From a virus, in the IMG/VR virus record IMGVR_UViG_3300028384_000669, positions 1 to 37,761 of that record: a stretch of DNA of 37,761 bases, one strand, 5' to 3'. Position 1 is the stretch's first letter. Every line of letters begins with the position of its first letter. Below, in pieces: positions 1-7,305 of the stretch. Made by a program: the position numbers and the translations under genes. The notes under the pieces are model-generated. The model was not told the origin of the DNA. It did not search any database and was given only the letters and a program-made list of their open reading frames with translations.

Positions 1-606
1 GGCGGCTTCGTGCATCCTCCGACCCGCCAAGACATTACTTACATCGTTCACTTGAGAAGGATTACGGAAAAAGAAATCAAGAGGTGGATGGATGTTGTCG
101 GTTATCGCTTGGTTATTGTCGTTGAAAAATTACCGTCGCTCTCGGAAGCGACTAAGGAAGCCGTGATAATTGACAAGTCGCTACGGGCGGGCAAGTCCAA
201 CTACAAGCGACAGATGGACGCCCTGTTCCGCTGGTCGGACAGGAAGCGAGTCCACCAAGCGTTTGAGGGGATGCCTATCCCGCTTGCTCTTTCCTTTTTA
301 CGGGAAAACAAAAAGGACGATATGCACCTGTGGCGTTTGCTCGCTGATGTGGCGTTCACACTTCCCAACGAATACGCCGAGGCCGTCATGGTCTACGGCG
401 TCAAACCGTCCCGTCAACAAGTCAAGTGGCCCAAGAAGAAGGCCAAGTCCGACGAGCGACCGACGATGTTTCGTGGGTCGGATAAGTATTGGCGTGAAAT
501 TATCGCCGCCGATGCTGAGACTCGCAACGAGGTTCGGATGAACAATGTTGATAACCTGCCGCGCACGCTCAAGAAGCGTCGTGAGAAGGTTTCCCAATGG
601 TTGTAG
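1..606 (+). CDS. Unknown protein, probably truncated at its N-terminus
   Basis: I do not recognise this protein. The reading frame is open to the first base of the window; the first possible start codon is GTG at 10, but the residues before it are compatible with coding, so the gene probably begins outside the window. About 200 residues are visible, soluble, basic and mainly helical by eye, with a hydrophobic strand (LVIVVEK) near residue 37 and a lysine-rich stretch (KWPKKKAK) near 140. There is no cysteine cluster and no NTPase motif. The next gene starts inside its last codons (overlap 597-606), so the two are probably translated together. Its place upstream of the clamp loader leaves open a role as a clamp-loader or replisome partner, but nothing in the sequence proves that. 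Confidence 0.7.
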   Translation, partial: GGFVHPPTRQDITYIVHLRRITEKEIKRWMDVVGYRLVIVVEKLPSLSEATKEAVIIDKSLRAGKSNYKRQMDALFRWSDRKRVHQAFEGMPIPLALSFLRENKKDDMHLWRLLADVAFTLPNEYAEAVMVYGVKPSRQQVKWPKKKAKSDERPTMFRGSDKYWREIIAADAETRNEVRMNNVDNLPRTLKKRREKVSQWL

Positions 607-791
607 AATTTCTTTGGGTGTTGACACCGGTTTGGTTTTTCTTCTACATGTTGCGTTGGGGTTTCAACGAACAAGAAAAAATTAGGGAAGAAGTAAGGGC
701 GATATGGCGTGGTGAGTTGCCGGGGCAAGAGTCGCCCGAAGGAAAGGCCATGCCTCACGACATGAACGCGCTGATGTGGTATGACCTATGA
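597..791 (+). CDS. Small single-pass membrane protein
   Basis: A 64-residue protein with one N-terminal hydrophobic segment (residues about 2-20, rich in V, L, W and F) followed by a charged, partly helical tail (EQEKIREEVRAIWRGE). The likely topology is a membrane anchor with a cytoplasmic tail. The start ATG lies within the last codons of the upstream gene, a 10-nt overlap that suggests translational coupling. No family is recognised. It could be an early membrane-acting protein that modifies the host, but that is only a guess from its size and position. Confidence 0.6.
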   Translation: MVVEFLWVLTPVWFFFYMLRWGFNEQEKIREEVRAIWRGELPGQESPEGKAMPHDMNALMWYDL

Positions 792-827
792 AGGTTCGGC
801 ACAATTATATTAAGTGCAAAGGTAAGC

Positions 828-1232
828 ATGACCATGAGCGCAACGAACAGTAGGATTCGTCGCGCAATCCTTGAAGTGCTGTGGGAACACGGGCCGTTGA
901 CAAAGGAGGAAACTGCAACCCACTTAGGTCAAGCGAAAGGCATCCGACGGGTGCCTTCCCCCCATTCCCTTTCAGCGTTGTTGTGCAAATCCGGTGCCAT
1001 TATTATTGTCGGAAAGAAAACAGTAGAGAACATCATCGGCGTCAAGTCCCAACACGCCTTGTATGACCTCGACCGTGAAATCGTTCTTTCAGCAGACGAC
1101 ATTCAATTTGTGCGTGAGCCGTCCACCATGACTCCGAGCGAAAGAAAGAATTCGCAGAAGTGCGGGTGTGGACGGACTCGTGTTTTCCCCGAAGGTTCGG
1201 ATGAATGTTTATCGTGCCAAAGGCTGTCTTAG
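828..1232 (+). CDS. Winged-helix DNA-binding protein with C-terminal zinc motif
   Basis: A 134-residue protein. Residues about 7-75 read as a winged helix: a helix (RIRRAILEVLWEHG), a short turn, LTKEETATHLG, then a recognition-helix region and a basic wing (IIIVGKKTV). The C-terminus has a cysteine pattern C-G-C-G-R followed about 14 residues later by C-L-S-C, a small zinc-binding unit. This architecture fits a virus-encoded transcription regulator. Two in-frame ATGs compete. ATG 828 has an AAAGG element 5 nt upstream. ATG 834 sits 26 nt after a TATA-like ATTATATTA (about 804-812) and could head a leaderless mRNA. The function as a regulator is inferred from the fold pattern only. Confidence 0.7.
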   Translation: MTMSATNSRIRRAILEVLWEHGPLTKEETATHLGQAKGIRRVPSPHSLSALLCKSGAIIIVGKKTVENIIGVKSQHALYDLDREIVLSADDIQFVREPSTMTPSERKNSQKCGCGRTRVFPEGSDECLSCQRLS

Positions 1233-1245
1233 TCGCTACCACAAC

Positions 1246-1256
1246 GCTTATATACC
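1246..1256 (+). promoter_or_regulatory. Archaeal TATA box upstream of the 1276 gene
   Basis: GCTTATATACC, centred about 26 nt before ATG 1276. In archaea the TATA centre lies about 26 nt before transcription start, so the mRNA would begin at or next to the ATG and be leaderless. This supports 1276 rather than the further upstream in-frame ATG at 1168. Confidence 0.6.
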
Positions 1257-1275
1257 CCGCCGCCTATGTGTATAT

Positions 1276-1512
1276 ATGAGCAAGGGAAACAAGGCGCAGA
1301 CCATACCACATGTTGAACATGAGGTTTTGAAAGAGGTGTTGAACAACATACCTCTTGACGACCTTCATGACGCTATGGTAGCAGACGAGGCCAGCGAGAA
1401 GCGATTCAAGAAAGGGGCAGGGAATGTCGCTAAGTTGATTCGCAACCTCATGGTTCGTCGCCAACACCGCCTTCCCCACGACCATGAAGACTACAAAGCA
1501 AAGGAGGAATGA
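1276..1512 (+). CDS. Small basic helical protein, unknown
   Basis: A 78-residue protein, mostly helical, with an acidic middle (LDDLHDAMVADEASEKRF) and a basic C-terminal half (KLIRNLMVRRQHRLPHDHEDYKAKEE). No recognisable domain. The start at 1276 is chosen because a TATA box sits one promoter spacing upstream; the longer reading (from 1168) would overlap the winged-helix gene heavily in another frame. The stop codon overlaps the ATG at 1509, and a strong GGAGG within its last codons serves the following gene, so it heads a short operon of unknown early genes. Confidence 0.65.
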   Translation: MSKGNKAQTIPHVEHEVLKEVLNNIPLDDLHDAMVADEASEKRFKKGAGNVAKLIRNLMVRRQHRLPHDHEDYKAKEE

Positions 1513-1514
1513 AA

Positions 1515-1835
1515 ATGACATGGAGAGAATTAAGCAACGCACTTTCGTTTGCTGGACACACTACACGCCCCAAGAAACAAAAGGTCGTCAAATTGACCAA
1601 AGAAGAACACGATGCTTCGGTGCGAGACTTGAGCATGGGAGAAATGCGAGAATTGATGCGAAGCATGAGCGAAGCAGACCAAACCCGCATTCACGAATTG
1701 CGTAAGGCTCTACACAACACACCGAGCGAACATGGGCGAAAGGTGGGACACGATGGAATCACACTTTTGGACAACCGACAGGCATGGTGCGAAGCCATGA
1801 TTGTTGTTTTTGACTACAAGGAGGACTCACAATGA
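1515..1835 (+). CDS. Unknown helical protein
   Basis: A 106-residue protein with a long charged helical region in the centre (residues about 32-65, ELMRSMSEADQTRIHELRK) and a hydrophobic end (CEAMIVVFDY). No known family. ATG 1515 is preferred over ATG 1509 because the ribosome-binding sequence AAGGAGG (1501-1507) is 7 nt from 1515 but only 1 nt from 1509. The stop overlaps the start of the next gene by 4 nt (ATGA), and the last codons contain another AAGGAGG, a pattern of tight translational coupling repeated along this arm. Confidence 0.7.
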   Translation: MTWRELSNALSFAGHTTRPKKQKVVKLTKEEHDASVRDLSMGEMRELMRSMSEADQTRIHELRKALHNTPSEHGRKVGHDGITLLDNRQAWCEAMIVVFDYKEDSQ

Positions 1836-2254
1836 CTGTCAAGCGAAGCCCATACAAAGTCGGACAGAAGTTGACTGTCCCACAATTCAAAGCCCAAGCA
1901 CCACGATTTGACAACCGTTCCTTCCCATCGGGAACCGGTGGTTTTGTCGTGAAAGAAATTCACAAGACGAATCACGCCAGCGGCGGCTACATCTTCACCG
2001 CCGAGTCTGTGCGCCGCGTCAACGGTGAGCGCATGAAGGCGACATGGATGGTCACCTTCCCATCCTTCCGTCGCGCCACCGTCAAGACTCCCTACTTCAC
2101 ATCCCTCCGCTTTTGGACGGGTGAAGGGTTCTCCAATGCCGACGACGAGAAGCCTTTTATCCCTACATTGAAAGGCGACATCAATCAGCGAAGGAAACAC
2201 ACACCGGCTGACCGAAACGACAAGATGGTGCTTGCAGACTTTTTGGAGGAATGA
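1832..2254 (+). CDS. Unknown basic beta-rich protein
   Basis: A 140-residue protein that alternates short hydrophobic strands with glycine and basic residues (GGFVVKEIHK, GGYIFTAESVRRVNGERMKATWMVTF), suggesting a small beta barrel. It is net basic, so nucleic-acid binding is possible, but no motif establishes this. Its start overlaps the preceding stop by 4 nt, with AAGGAGG 7 nt upstream. Its own last codons carry GGAGG that serves the zinc-ribbon gene beginning at 2257. Confidence 0.65.
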   Translation: MTVKRSPYKVGQKLTVPQFKAQAPRFDNRSFPSGTGGFVVKEIHKTNHASGGYIFTAESVRRVNGERMKATWMVTFPSFRRATVKTPYFTSLRFWTGEGFSNADDEKPFIPTLKGDINQRRKHTPADRNDKMVLADFLEE

Positions 2255-2256
2255 AC

Positions 2257-2400
2257 ATGCGTGGCAAAATGAAGTGTTCCGAATGTGGTTCAACCACCTT
2301 TACGCTTAGACTAAAGGTCACGCCGAAATACAATCATTGGATTGTTGCTTGCACCGAATGTTCTTGGGGAACGAGAATCAAAGTGGGGGGAAGAAAGTGA
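2257..2400 (+). CDS. Zinc-ribbon microprotein (47 aa)
   Basis: A 47-residue reading frame beginning with ATG 9 nt after a GGAGG. It contains C-S-E-C-G near residue 7 and C-T-E-C near residue 32, separated by a strand-rich segment (FTLRLKVTPKYNHWIVAC), the signature of a treble-clef or zinc ribbon. Such ribbons occur in archaeal transcription and replication factors and in many viral early proteins. The neighbouring 50-residue gene has the same kind of double CxxC pattern and overlaps it by 4 nt, so the two look like a co-translated pair. The specific role is unknown. Confidence 0.65.
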   Translation: MRGKMKCSECGSTTFTLRLKVTPKYNHWIVACTECSWGTRIKVGGRK

Positions 2401-2549
2401 TTCAGCGCGTTGCTCGTTATTTCACCGTAAAGGTTCTCCGCCAAAAGGGGCTTCGCCTGTGTCCTCTGTGCGACGACCATGTGGTTTCCACCGAGGAACG
2501 AGCGTGCGTCTACTGTGAATTATCAGCCGCTTGGGGTGTTGTCCAATGA
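2397..2549 (+). CDS. Zinc-ribbon microprotein (50 aa), GTG start
   Basis: A 50-residue frame with CPLC near residue 22 and CVYC near residue 37, again a two-knuckle zinc-binding unit, preceded by a basic N-terminus (QRVARYFTVKVLRQKG). GTG 2397 overlaps the preceding TGA and is preceded by GGGGGGAAG at 5-10 nt, making it a better start than the ATG at 2337, which would overlap the upstream gene by 64 nt. No family assigned. The next small frame overlaps its stop by 4 nt. Confidence 0.6.
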   Translation: MIQRVARYFTVKVLRQKGLRLCPLCDDHVVSTEERACVYCELSAAWGVVQ

Positions 2550-2623
2550 GTATGCTTGGTCGTGCGTTTTGGGCTATGCTCGGATTCAAGCGTGAACCCG
2601 ATTACAGCAGGGAGGAAGAATGA
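2546..2623 (+). CDS. Very small ORF (25 aa) coupled to the clamp loader
   Basis: A 25-codon frame with an amphipathic hydrophobic start (MLGRAFWAMLGFKR) and an acidic end (SREEE). It starts in a 4-nt overlap with the zinc-ribbon gene and stops in a 4-nt overlap with the clamp loader start, continuing the ATGA chain exactly. That perfect fit is the main reason to list it. It could be a genuine micropeptide or simply a leader whose translation delivers ribosomes to the clamp loader gene. Confidence 0.35.
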   Translation: MSMLGRAFWAMLGFKREPDYSREEE

Positions 2624-3525
2624 TGGTGTGGGCTACCGAATTTCGTCCCGTTCATCTGTCCGGCGTTGTCGGCCAAGATGCCATCGTTTCCGAATTGATG
2701 CAGGTTGTCGTTGGCGATATGCCGATGCAACACTACATCTTCTATTCCCCCGAACCCGGAACCGGCAAGACCTCCGTGGCTCATGCGCTTGCGAATGAGT
2801 TGGGTTGGCAAATTGTCGTGTTCAACGCCTCGTCCAAGCGAGAGCGGGGTATCGCTTTCGTTGAAGAAACAGTCATCCCCATGACCCGTAGTGGTATTAA
2901 GGAAAGAATATTCTTGCTTGACGAAGCCGACCAACTTACCGACGACGCACAATCCGCCTTGAAGGGCGTGATTGAGAACGCCGCTGGTTATTTCATTCTC
3001 ACATGCAACCGATTACCGAAGGTTTCCCGATGGCTTCAATCCCGATGTCAAGTGCGAACCTTCCAACCCATCGCACAAATTGACATGATTAAGCAATTGA
3101 GCAAAATCTCCGCATCCAAGTCTCCCCATGTCAACGAGTCTGCGATAACTGTTATCGCAAAAGCACATGCTGGTGATTTGCGAAACGCCATTGGTGCGTT
3201 GCAGACCTTTGCCAGCATGAAGCGACGCGATGGCGAGATGTTTCTTGACAGTCTTACCGCACCGTCAATTGACTTCAAGCGATTCCTCCGCCTTTGCTTT
3301 GTTGAGAAGGCGTATGAGGATGCAGTCAAATTGTTCACCGGCGAGGTGCGACATCAAGTCCGTGAATGCTTTTCTTTTGCCGTAAAAGGCAACGCTGGAA
3401 CAGAATCCAAAATGCAGGTCATTGAAGCGGCAATCGCCGCCGAGCGAGACTTGCTGAACGGTGTGGATGAAGAAGTGGTGCGTCATAACTTCGTCCGTAT
3501 GCTCGTTGGTGGAGGGCGAGCATAA
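2620..3525 (+). CDS. rfcS: Clamp loader ATPase, replication factor C small-subunit type
   Basis: An AAA+ ATPase of 301 residues that would open the sliding clamp and load it at primer-template junctions for PolB. Visible motifs in order: the RFC box region with VVGQD (residues 16-20), Walker A SPEPGTGKT (43-51), the NAS..ERG element (69-77), Walker B IFLLDEAD (97-104), sensor 1 TCN (128-130) and the SRC arginine-finger motif (141-143), followed by a helical lid and a C-terminal collar. Length is close to archaeal RFC small subunits (about 320). No large subunit is seen in the window; a homopentamer or use of the host large subunit is possible. ATG 2620 and ATG 2623 are both served by GGAGG at 2611. 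Confidence 0.93.
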   Translation: MMVWATEFRPVHLSGVVGQDAIVSELMQVVVGDMPMQHYIFYSPEPGTGKTSVAHALANELGWQIVVFNASSKRERGIAFVEETVIPMTRSGIKERIFLLDEADQLTDDAQSALKGVIENAAGYFILTCNRLPKVSRWLQSRCQVRTFQPIAQIDMIKQLSKISASKSPHVNESAITVIAKAHAGDLRNAIGALQTFASMKRRDGEMFLDSLTAPSIDFKRFLRLCFVEKAYEDAVKLFTGEVRHQVRECFSFAVKGNAGTESKMQVIEAAIAAERDLLNGVDEEVVRHNFVRMLVGGGRA

Positions 3526-3536
3526 GCCTTATAACC
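3526..3536 (+). promoter_or_regulatory. TATA box for the SSB-chaperonin unit
   Basis: GCCTTATAACC overlapping the end of the spacer after the clamp loader. It shares the AAGCCTTATAA half with the palindromic promoter at 13563. A start site about 26 nt downstream gives a leader of about 15 nt that includes AAGGAAG (3559-3565), 7 nt before ATG 3573. Confidence 0.6.
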
Positions 3537-3572
3537 CCACAAAATACCCCGAAAATACAAGGAAGCGATACA

Positions 3573-4805
3573 ATGGTTGCCTACGAAGATATGTTGAAGA
3601 AAGTTGCCGCACAGACGAAAACCGATGCAGACACCCTTTCTGCGAAAGCCGATTCTGTCCTTCTCCAAGAAGGCGCAGGTTGGGAAGCCGCAGGGAAGAA
3701 CGAGGAACAGCGCAAGACGCTGGCTCTCCGAGTCGCCGCTCGCCAACTCGTTGCCGAGAAGGCCAAGTTGTCCCGCAGTGGTGCCACCCTCTACGAAGGT
3801 ATGTTCATCAATGTGCCTCGTGAAAAGGATTGGGCCAAGATGGCTTACAACAAGACCAAGAACACCCTCGCCGGTCTTGACATGGACGGACGCCTCGCTC
3901 TCGTCTCTCAAGGTGCTGTCGTTCTCTACGAGAACAACCACGACGGCACCTTCACCCGCCACGCCAACCCCTCCCTGCTCAACCGAGATGCCTTCTCCGA
4001 GGATGTCACCTCAACCGAAGTCACCTCCGTTCCGCCCCGAAGCATGGACTTGGACGCCAACACTTCGTTCTCTTTGATTTGGGACAAAAACAACACCCAC
4101 TTTGCCAACGGCAATCCCAACTTCAAGTATGGTGCCAACCGCCCGCTTGAGGAACCCGACAGGTCGTGCCTGTTCTTGGGACGGAAGCAGGGGTCCAACG
4201 ACGCCCCCTCCGTCATTTCCATGCGCTTCAACGGTGCTTTGGCGAAGGAGTCATGGCCCACCTTCGTGACCGGCACAATCGGCATGAAGCCAGCCAACCG
4301 TGACGACATGGCTTACGGGACGAAGGCAACGGTGTTCACTGCCGACGCCAACCTCACCAACATCTTCTCCGCCCCACCTCTCGCTCTCGTTGACGGTGCG
4401 CCGCAGGGCATGGTCGCTGACTGGCTCGGTGATACGCTGTGCCAATCCCTGTCCGACTGTCATACCGCCTACGCCGCCCTTGACGACAAGGCCAAGTGGG
4501 ACACAACCTTCGGCACCGTCGTTGAAGTGGTTCACATTGACCCACGAGACAACGGCGGCTTCATCATCACCCTCGGAGACATGGACATCATGTCCGACGC
4601 CGCACCTGTGGAGTTGTATGTTTCCGCCAAAGAAGAAGGCGAGGTTGATTTCGGCGTTGGTTCCGAAGTCCTCATCGTCGGTTCGCCGTGGGTTTCCCGT
4701 GAAGGCGAGCAACGCTTCATGGTCAACGGCTGGTGGTGTATGAACGCCATCGCACCTCTCGCAGACACCGACTTCTCCGGCGACGGCGACGGTTGGGACG
4801 CTTGA
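3573..4805 (+). CDS. Putative single-stranded DNA-binding protein (OB-fold, RPA-like)
   Basis: A 410-residue protein. The first 75 residues are helical and charged. The rest is strand-rich, and a segment at about 313-392 has the pattern of an OB fold: a strand opening FGTVVEVVHID, an acidic turn, VELYVSAKEEG, then GSEVLIVGSPW and a closing strand. The C-terminus is acidic with an aromatic residue (DTDFSGDGDGWDA), like the partner-binding tails of single-stranded DNA-binding proteins. It sits between clamp loader and chaperonin behind its own promoter, as expected for a protein needed in quantity. No zinc finger typical of archaeal RPA41 is seen. Family assignment is by pattern and context; another OB-fold replication protein is the main alternative. 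Confidence 0.55.
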   Translation: MVAYEDMLKKVAAQTKTDADTLSAKADSVLLQEGAGWEAAGKNEEQRKTLALRVAARQLVAEKAKLSRSGATLYEGMFINVPREKDWAKMAYNKTKNTLAGLDMDGRLALVSQGAVVLYENNHDGTFTRHANPSLLNRDAFSEDVTSTEVTSVPPRSMDLDANTSFSLIWDKNNTHFANGNPNFKYGANRPLEEPDRSCLFLGRKQGSNDAPSVISMRFNGALAKESWPTFVTGTIGMKPANRDDMAYGTKATVFTADANLTNIFSAPPLALVDGAPQGMVADWLGDTLCQSLSDCHTAYAALDDKAKWDTTFGTVVEVVHIDPRDNGGFIITLGDMDIMSDAAPVELYVSAKEEGEVDFGVGSEVLIVGSPWVSREGEQRFMVNGWWCMNAIAPLADTDFSGDGDGWDA

Positions 4806-4812
4806 TTTGTTT

Positions 4813-4820
4813 AGGGGGAA
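4813..4820 (+). promoter_or_regulatory. Ribosome-binding site deciding the TTG start of the chaperonin
   Basis: AGGGGGAA, ending about 6-7 nt before TTG 4826. There is no in-frame ATG near the conserved chaperonin N-terminus; the ATG at 4733 lies inside the preceding gene and would add a non-homologous arginine-rich leader. Confidence 0.6.
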
Positions 4821-4825
4821 AAGAA

Positions 4826-6346
4826 TTGCACAACATCGTGAACGGAAGCGAAGCGCGCTTGGCTTTGTCCACAGCGGTTCGTCTGCTTGCAGATAGCGTG
4901 CGTGGCACCCTCGGCCCGAACGCTCGGACTGTTCTTGTTCAGCAAGAGGGGCGACCTCCGTCCGTTCTCAACGATGGCGTGAAAATTGTTTCTGCCGTAA
5001 AATCAAATGACCCTGCCGTTCAAGCATCCCTTGACCTCATCCGCCAAGTTGCCCTTGAAGCACAACAGGCTTCGGGCGACGGGACGACAACCGCTACGAT
5101 TCTTGCCGAGGCTTTGGTTGAGAATTATTCCCGTGTTGAGAGAAACCCATCGGACATGTCTCTCTTTGTGAACCATGTTGAGAACGAAATCAACGGCATG
5201 AAGTGGGAAATCAACATGGACGATGAGGAATTGCTTGACCTTCAACGGGTTGCGACTATCGCCGCCAACAATGATGAATGGATTGGTGAATTGATAACTG
5301 ATATGTTCGCCAGCATCGGTGCTGATGGACTCGTCAATCTCAAGGTCGGTTCCGACGACCACACCACTTGGTCAAAGACGACCGGTTGCGAAGTCCCGAT
5401 GTATTACGCATCCCCGATGTTCTCCAACAACGACCGGCGAACCTTTGAAGTGGACAACCCACTTTTCATTATCACAAAAGAAACCATTGAAGAGTTTGAC
5501 GATTTAACGCCTGCTCTTGAGGTTGCGATTGAGAACAACCGTCCTCTCATCATCATCTGTGAAGACATCAAAGGCGTGGCCCTATCTAATTTAATCGCAA
5601 ATGTAGTTGGTGGTGTTGTGCGTGCGTGCGCCCTGCGTATTCCTCGCAACGATGGCGACGAATGGTTTGACGACCTTTCTGCTTTGACGGGTGGCAAAAT
5701 CCACTTTGAGAGCGAGAAGGAAACGGGTATCGCTCATGCCGTCGTTGGTGCCGGACACTTTGGTTCCGCTGAGCGTATCACCGTTGGACATGCGACAACA
5801 ACCATCGTCGCTGGCGAAAGGACGGACAGATTGAAGGGACACCTTGACGGACTCATCACACAGGCCAACGAAGCCGACCATCCATTTTCAAGGGAAAAGT
5901 TGTTGACTCGTCATTCCCGTCTCGGACAGCACATGGCTACAATCCACATCGGCGGATTCAGTGAGGCTGAAATCCGTGAAACCCGTGAGCGGGTGGATGA
6001 TGCCGTCAACGCTACACGCCTTGCTCTCAAGGGTGGCGTGGTTGTCGGTGCTGGTTGGACGCTCTACACCATCGCAAAGCAGGTGTTGGATAACACGCCA
6101 TTTTCCGATGCTCTCAAGGCACCGATGAACACGCTTCAACAGAACATGTCCGGAAAGAACAACCCTTTCAAGTGGGGAGAGAATTATTACCTCAACACTA
6201 AAACGGACGAAATGGAACCAACGGAAAGCGCAACGGTTCTTGACCCCGCTCTCGTCGTCCTTAATTCGTTGAAGGCGGCTGTGTCCATCGCTCGCCTCGT
6301 CTTGACGACGGACACCATCATTCTCGCTGAACCGCAGGAGTTATAA
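4826..6346 (+). CDS. groEL: Group I (GroEL-type) chaperonin
   Basis: An ATP-driven protein-folding ring subunit of 506 residues. It reads as GroEL rather than thermosome: TLGP (28-31), the nucleotide-loop aspartate in NDG (50), GDGTTTAT (84-91), apical-domain text PLIIICEDIKGVALSNLI matching the GroEL PLLIIAEDVEGEAL region, FSREKL, and RVDDAVNATR (389-398), where D392 corresponds to the catalytic Asp398 of GroEL. The end DPALVV...LLTTD-like (RLVLTTDTII) also follows GroEL. It is about 40 residues shorter than GroEL and lacks the GGM-rich tail. No GroES is in the window. TTG 4826 is chosen for its ribosome-binding site; GTG 4838 is the alternative. Probably co-transcribed with the SSB-like gene, and likely folds capsid or replication proteins. 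Confidence 0.92.
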   Translation: MHNIVNGSEARLALSTAVRLLADSVRGTLGPNARTVLVQQEGRPPSVLNDGVKIVSAVKSNDPAVQASLDLIRQVALEAQQASGDGTTTATILAEALVENYSRVERNPSDMSLFVNHVENEINGMKWEINMDDEELLDLQRVATIAANNDEWIGELITDMFASIGADGLVNLKVGSDDHTTWSKTTGCEVPMYYASPMFSNNDRRTFEVDNPLFIITKETIEEFDDLTPALEVAIENNRPLIIICEDIKGVALSNLIANVVGGVVRACALRIPRNDGDEWFDDLSALTGGKIHFESEKETGIAHAVVGAGHFGSAERITVGHATTTIVAGERTDRLKGHLDGLITQANEADHPFSREKLLTRHSRLGQHMATIHIGGFSEAEIRETRERVDDAVNATRLALKGGVVVGAGWTLYTIAKQVLDNTPFSDALKAPMNTLQQNMSGKNNPFKWGENYYLNTKTDEMEPTESATVLDPALVVLNSLKAAVSIARLVLTTDTIILAEPQEL

Positions 6347-6349
6347 GGC
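6340..6349 (+). promoter_or_regulatory. TATA box for the RecA-like ATPase gene
   Basis: GTTATAAGGC, overlapping the chaperonin stop codon and centred about 25 nt before ATG 6369. It shares the TTATAAGGCT half of the palindrome at 13563. AAAGGAAG (6353-6360) lies between it and the ATG. Confidence 0.5.
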
Positions 6350-6368
6350 TACAAAGGAAGGGTAAATC

Positions 6369-7301
6369 ATGGCTTGGGGACAACAACAACAGAAGGCTGA
6401 CAGCACACCTGCAAAGAGTGGCTACGACAAAGAATACTATCGCAACTTGTTCAAGAACAACACGGCTCATTCCGTGCCTGTTCGCATGGCTCTTGTTGCC
6501 AAGGAGAATTGTGGTAAGACCGGTCTTGCTGTGTCCATCATCCGCCAAGTTAAGTCTAAGGGTAAAATCTATGTCTTTGACATTGACAACTCCGCACAGG
6601 CTACACTTGAGGCCGCATATCCCGACGACGATGAAATCATCGTGCTTCCCTTGTTGGACGAGCGGGACGACTCCATCTACAACGAGGATGCTTCGGTTAA
6701 CTACGCAAACCTCATTGACAAAATGAATTTCTATGTGAACATCGTCGCTGATGAGGCGAAGGAACAGGATGTCGCCGGTATCATCATGGACGGTGGTTCA
6801 ACCTTCCTCAAGTGGTGCGAACACGCCATGACCGATGTTCTCTTGCGCCGTGGCGTCATCAAGGAAGAAGGCGACTCCTTCAACCAAAAGGAATGGCGCA
6901 CACGCAACCAACTCAACCGAGATGTCCTCACCCGACTTCACGGTCTTCCCGTTCCGTGCGTCATCAACACCTTCCACTTGAAGGATGTTAGCAACTATGT
7001 GGACAACGGTTCGGGCGGCAAAGTGCTGATGAAAATTGGTGAACGCCCCGATTGGGACAAAGGCACAATGCGTCTGTTCTCCCAACAGATTTTCCTTTCT
7101 CGCTACATGAAGAAGGCTGACGCCGCCGCAGGAGTCAAGGCTGACCCTTCCCTCAAGAACCCCGACGATTGGGTTATCAAGGGAACGATTGAGGAAATCA
7201 AGGGTAAGCACATGAACCATGTCGGTGAGACACATACCATCCTTTCTGTCATCAAGGGCGATGTGAAGTGGACGGGACTTCCGTTCTTGACTTGGAAGTG
7301 A
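6369..7301 (+). CDS. RecA-fold ATPase, RadA/Sak4-like recombinase candidate
   Basis: A 310-residue single-domain P-loop ATPase. Walker A is AKENCGKT (44-51), retaining GKT but with alanine in place of the first glycine. A strand ending FDIDN (70-74) follows, and Walker B is VAGIIMDG (135-142). This spacing fits the compact RecA-core proteins of phages (Sak4 and related ATP-binding recombination proteins) rather than full RadA, because the N-terminal helix-hairpin-helix domain is absent. The first 20 residues are polar and glutamine-rich. It would handle strand annealing or exchange with the SSB-like protein. It has its own TATA box and is followed by a zinc-motif gene and the clamp gene, probably in one transcript. 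A terminase-like or helicase-like role is less likely. Confidence 0.65.
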   Translation: MAWGQQQQKADSTPAKSGYDKEYYRNLFKNNTAHSVPVRMALVAKENCGKTGLAVSIIRQVKSKGKIYVFDIDNSAQATLEAAYPDDDEIIVLPLLDERDDSIYNEDASVNYANLIDKMNFYVNIVADEAKEQDVAGIIMDGGSTFLKWCEHAMTDVLLRRGVIKEEGDSFNQKEWRTRNQLNRDVLTRLHGLPVPCVINTFHLKDVSNYVDNGSGGKVLMKIGERPDWDKGTMRLFSQQIFLSRYMKKADAAAGVKADPSLKNPDDWVIKGTIEEIKGKHMNHVGETHTILSVIKGDVKWTGLPFLTWK

Positions 7302-7305
7302 TACC

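Noticed and set aside
788-853. A 21-codon frame starting in the stop of the small membrane protein gene
   Set aside because: It contains the TATA-like sequence of the next gene, has no convincing ribosome-binding site, and overlaps the winged-helix gene start; the overlap with the previous stop alone is weak support.
1814-2293. A 159-codon minus-strand frame opposite the unknown basic gene
   Set aside because: The plus-strand genes here form an exact chain of overlaps with ribosome-binding sites; the antisense frame has neither.
3604-4743. Long open frames on both strands within the SSB-like gene
   Set aside because: Their translations are rich in proline, serine, threonine and arginine with no domain pattern, typical shadows of a GC-rich codon bias.
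4733-4825. N-terminal extension of the chaperonin from ATG 4733
   Set aside because: It runs through the end of the SSB-like gene in another frame, is arginine-rich and matches nothing in GroEL; TTG 4826 has a ribosome-binding site and begins near the conserved N-terminus.
4826-6346. Thermosome (group II chaperonin) assignment expected for an archaeal virus
   Set aside because: Motifs from the apical domain, the RVDDAVNATR region and the C-terminus follow GroEL; thermosome-specific text is absent.
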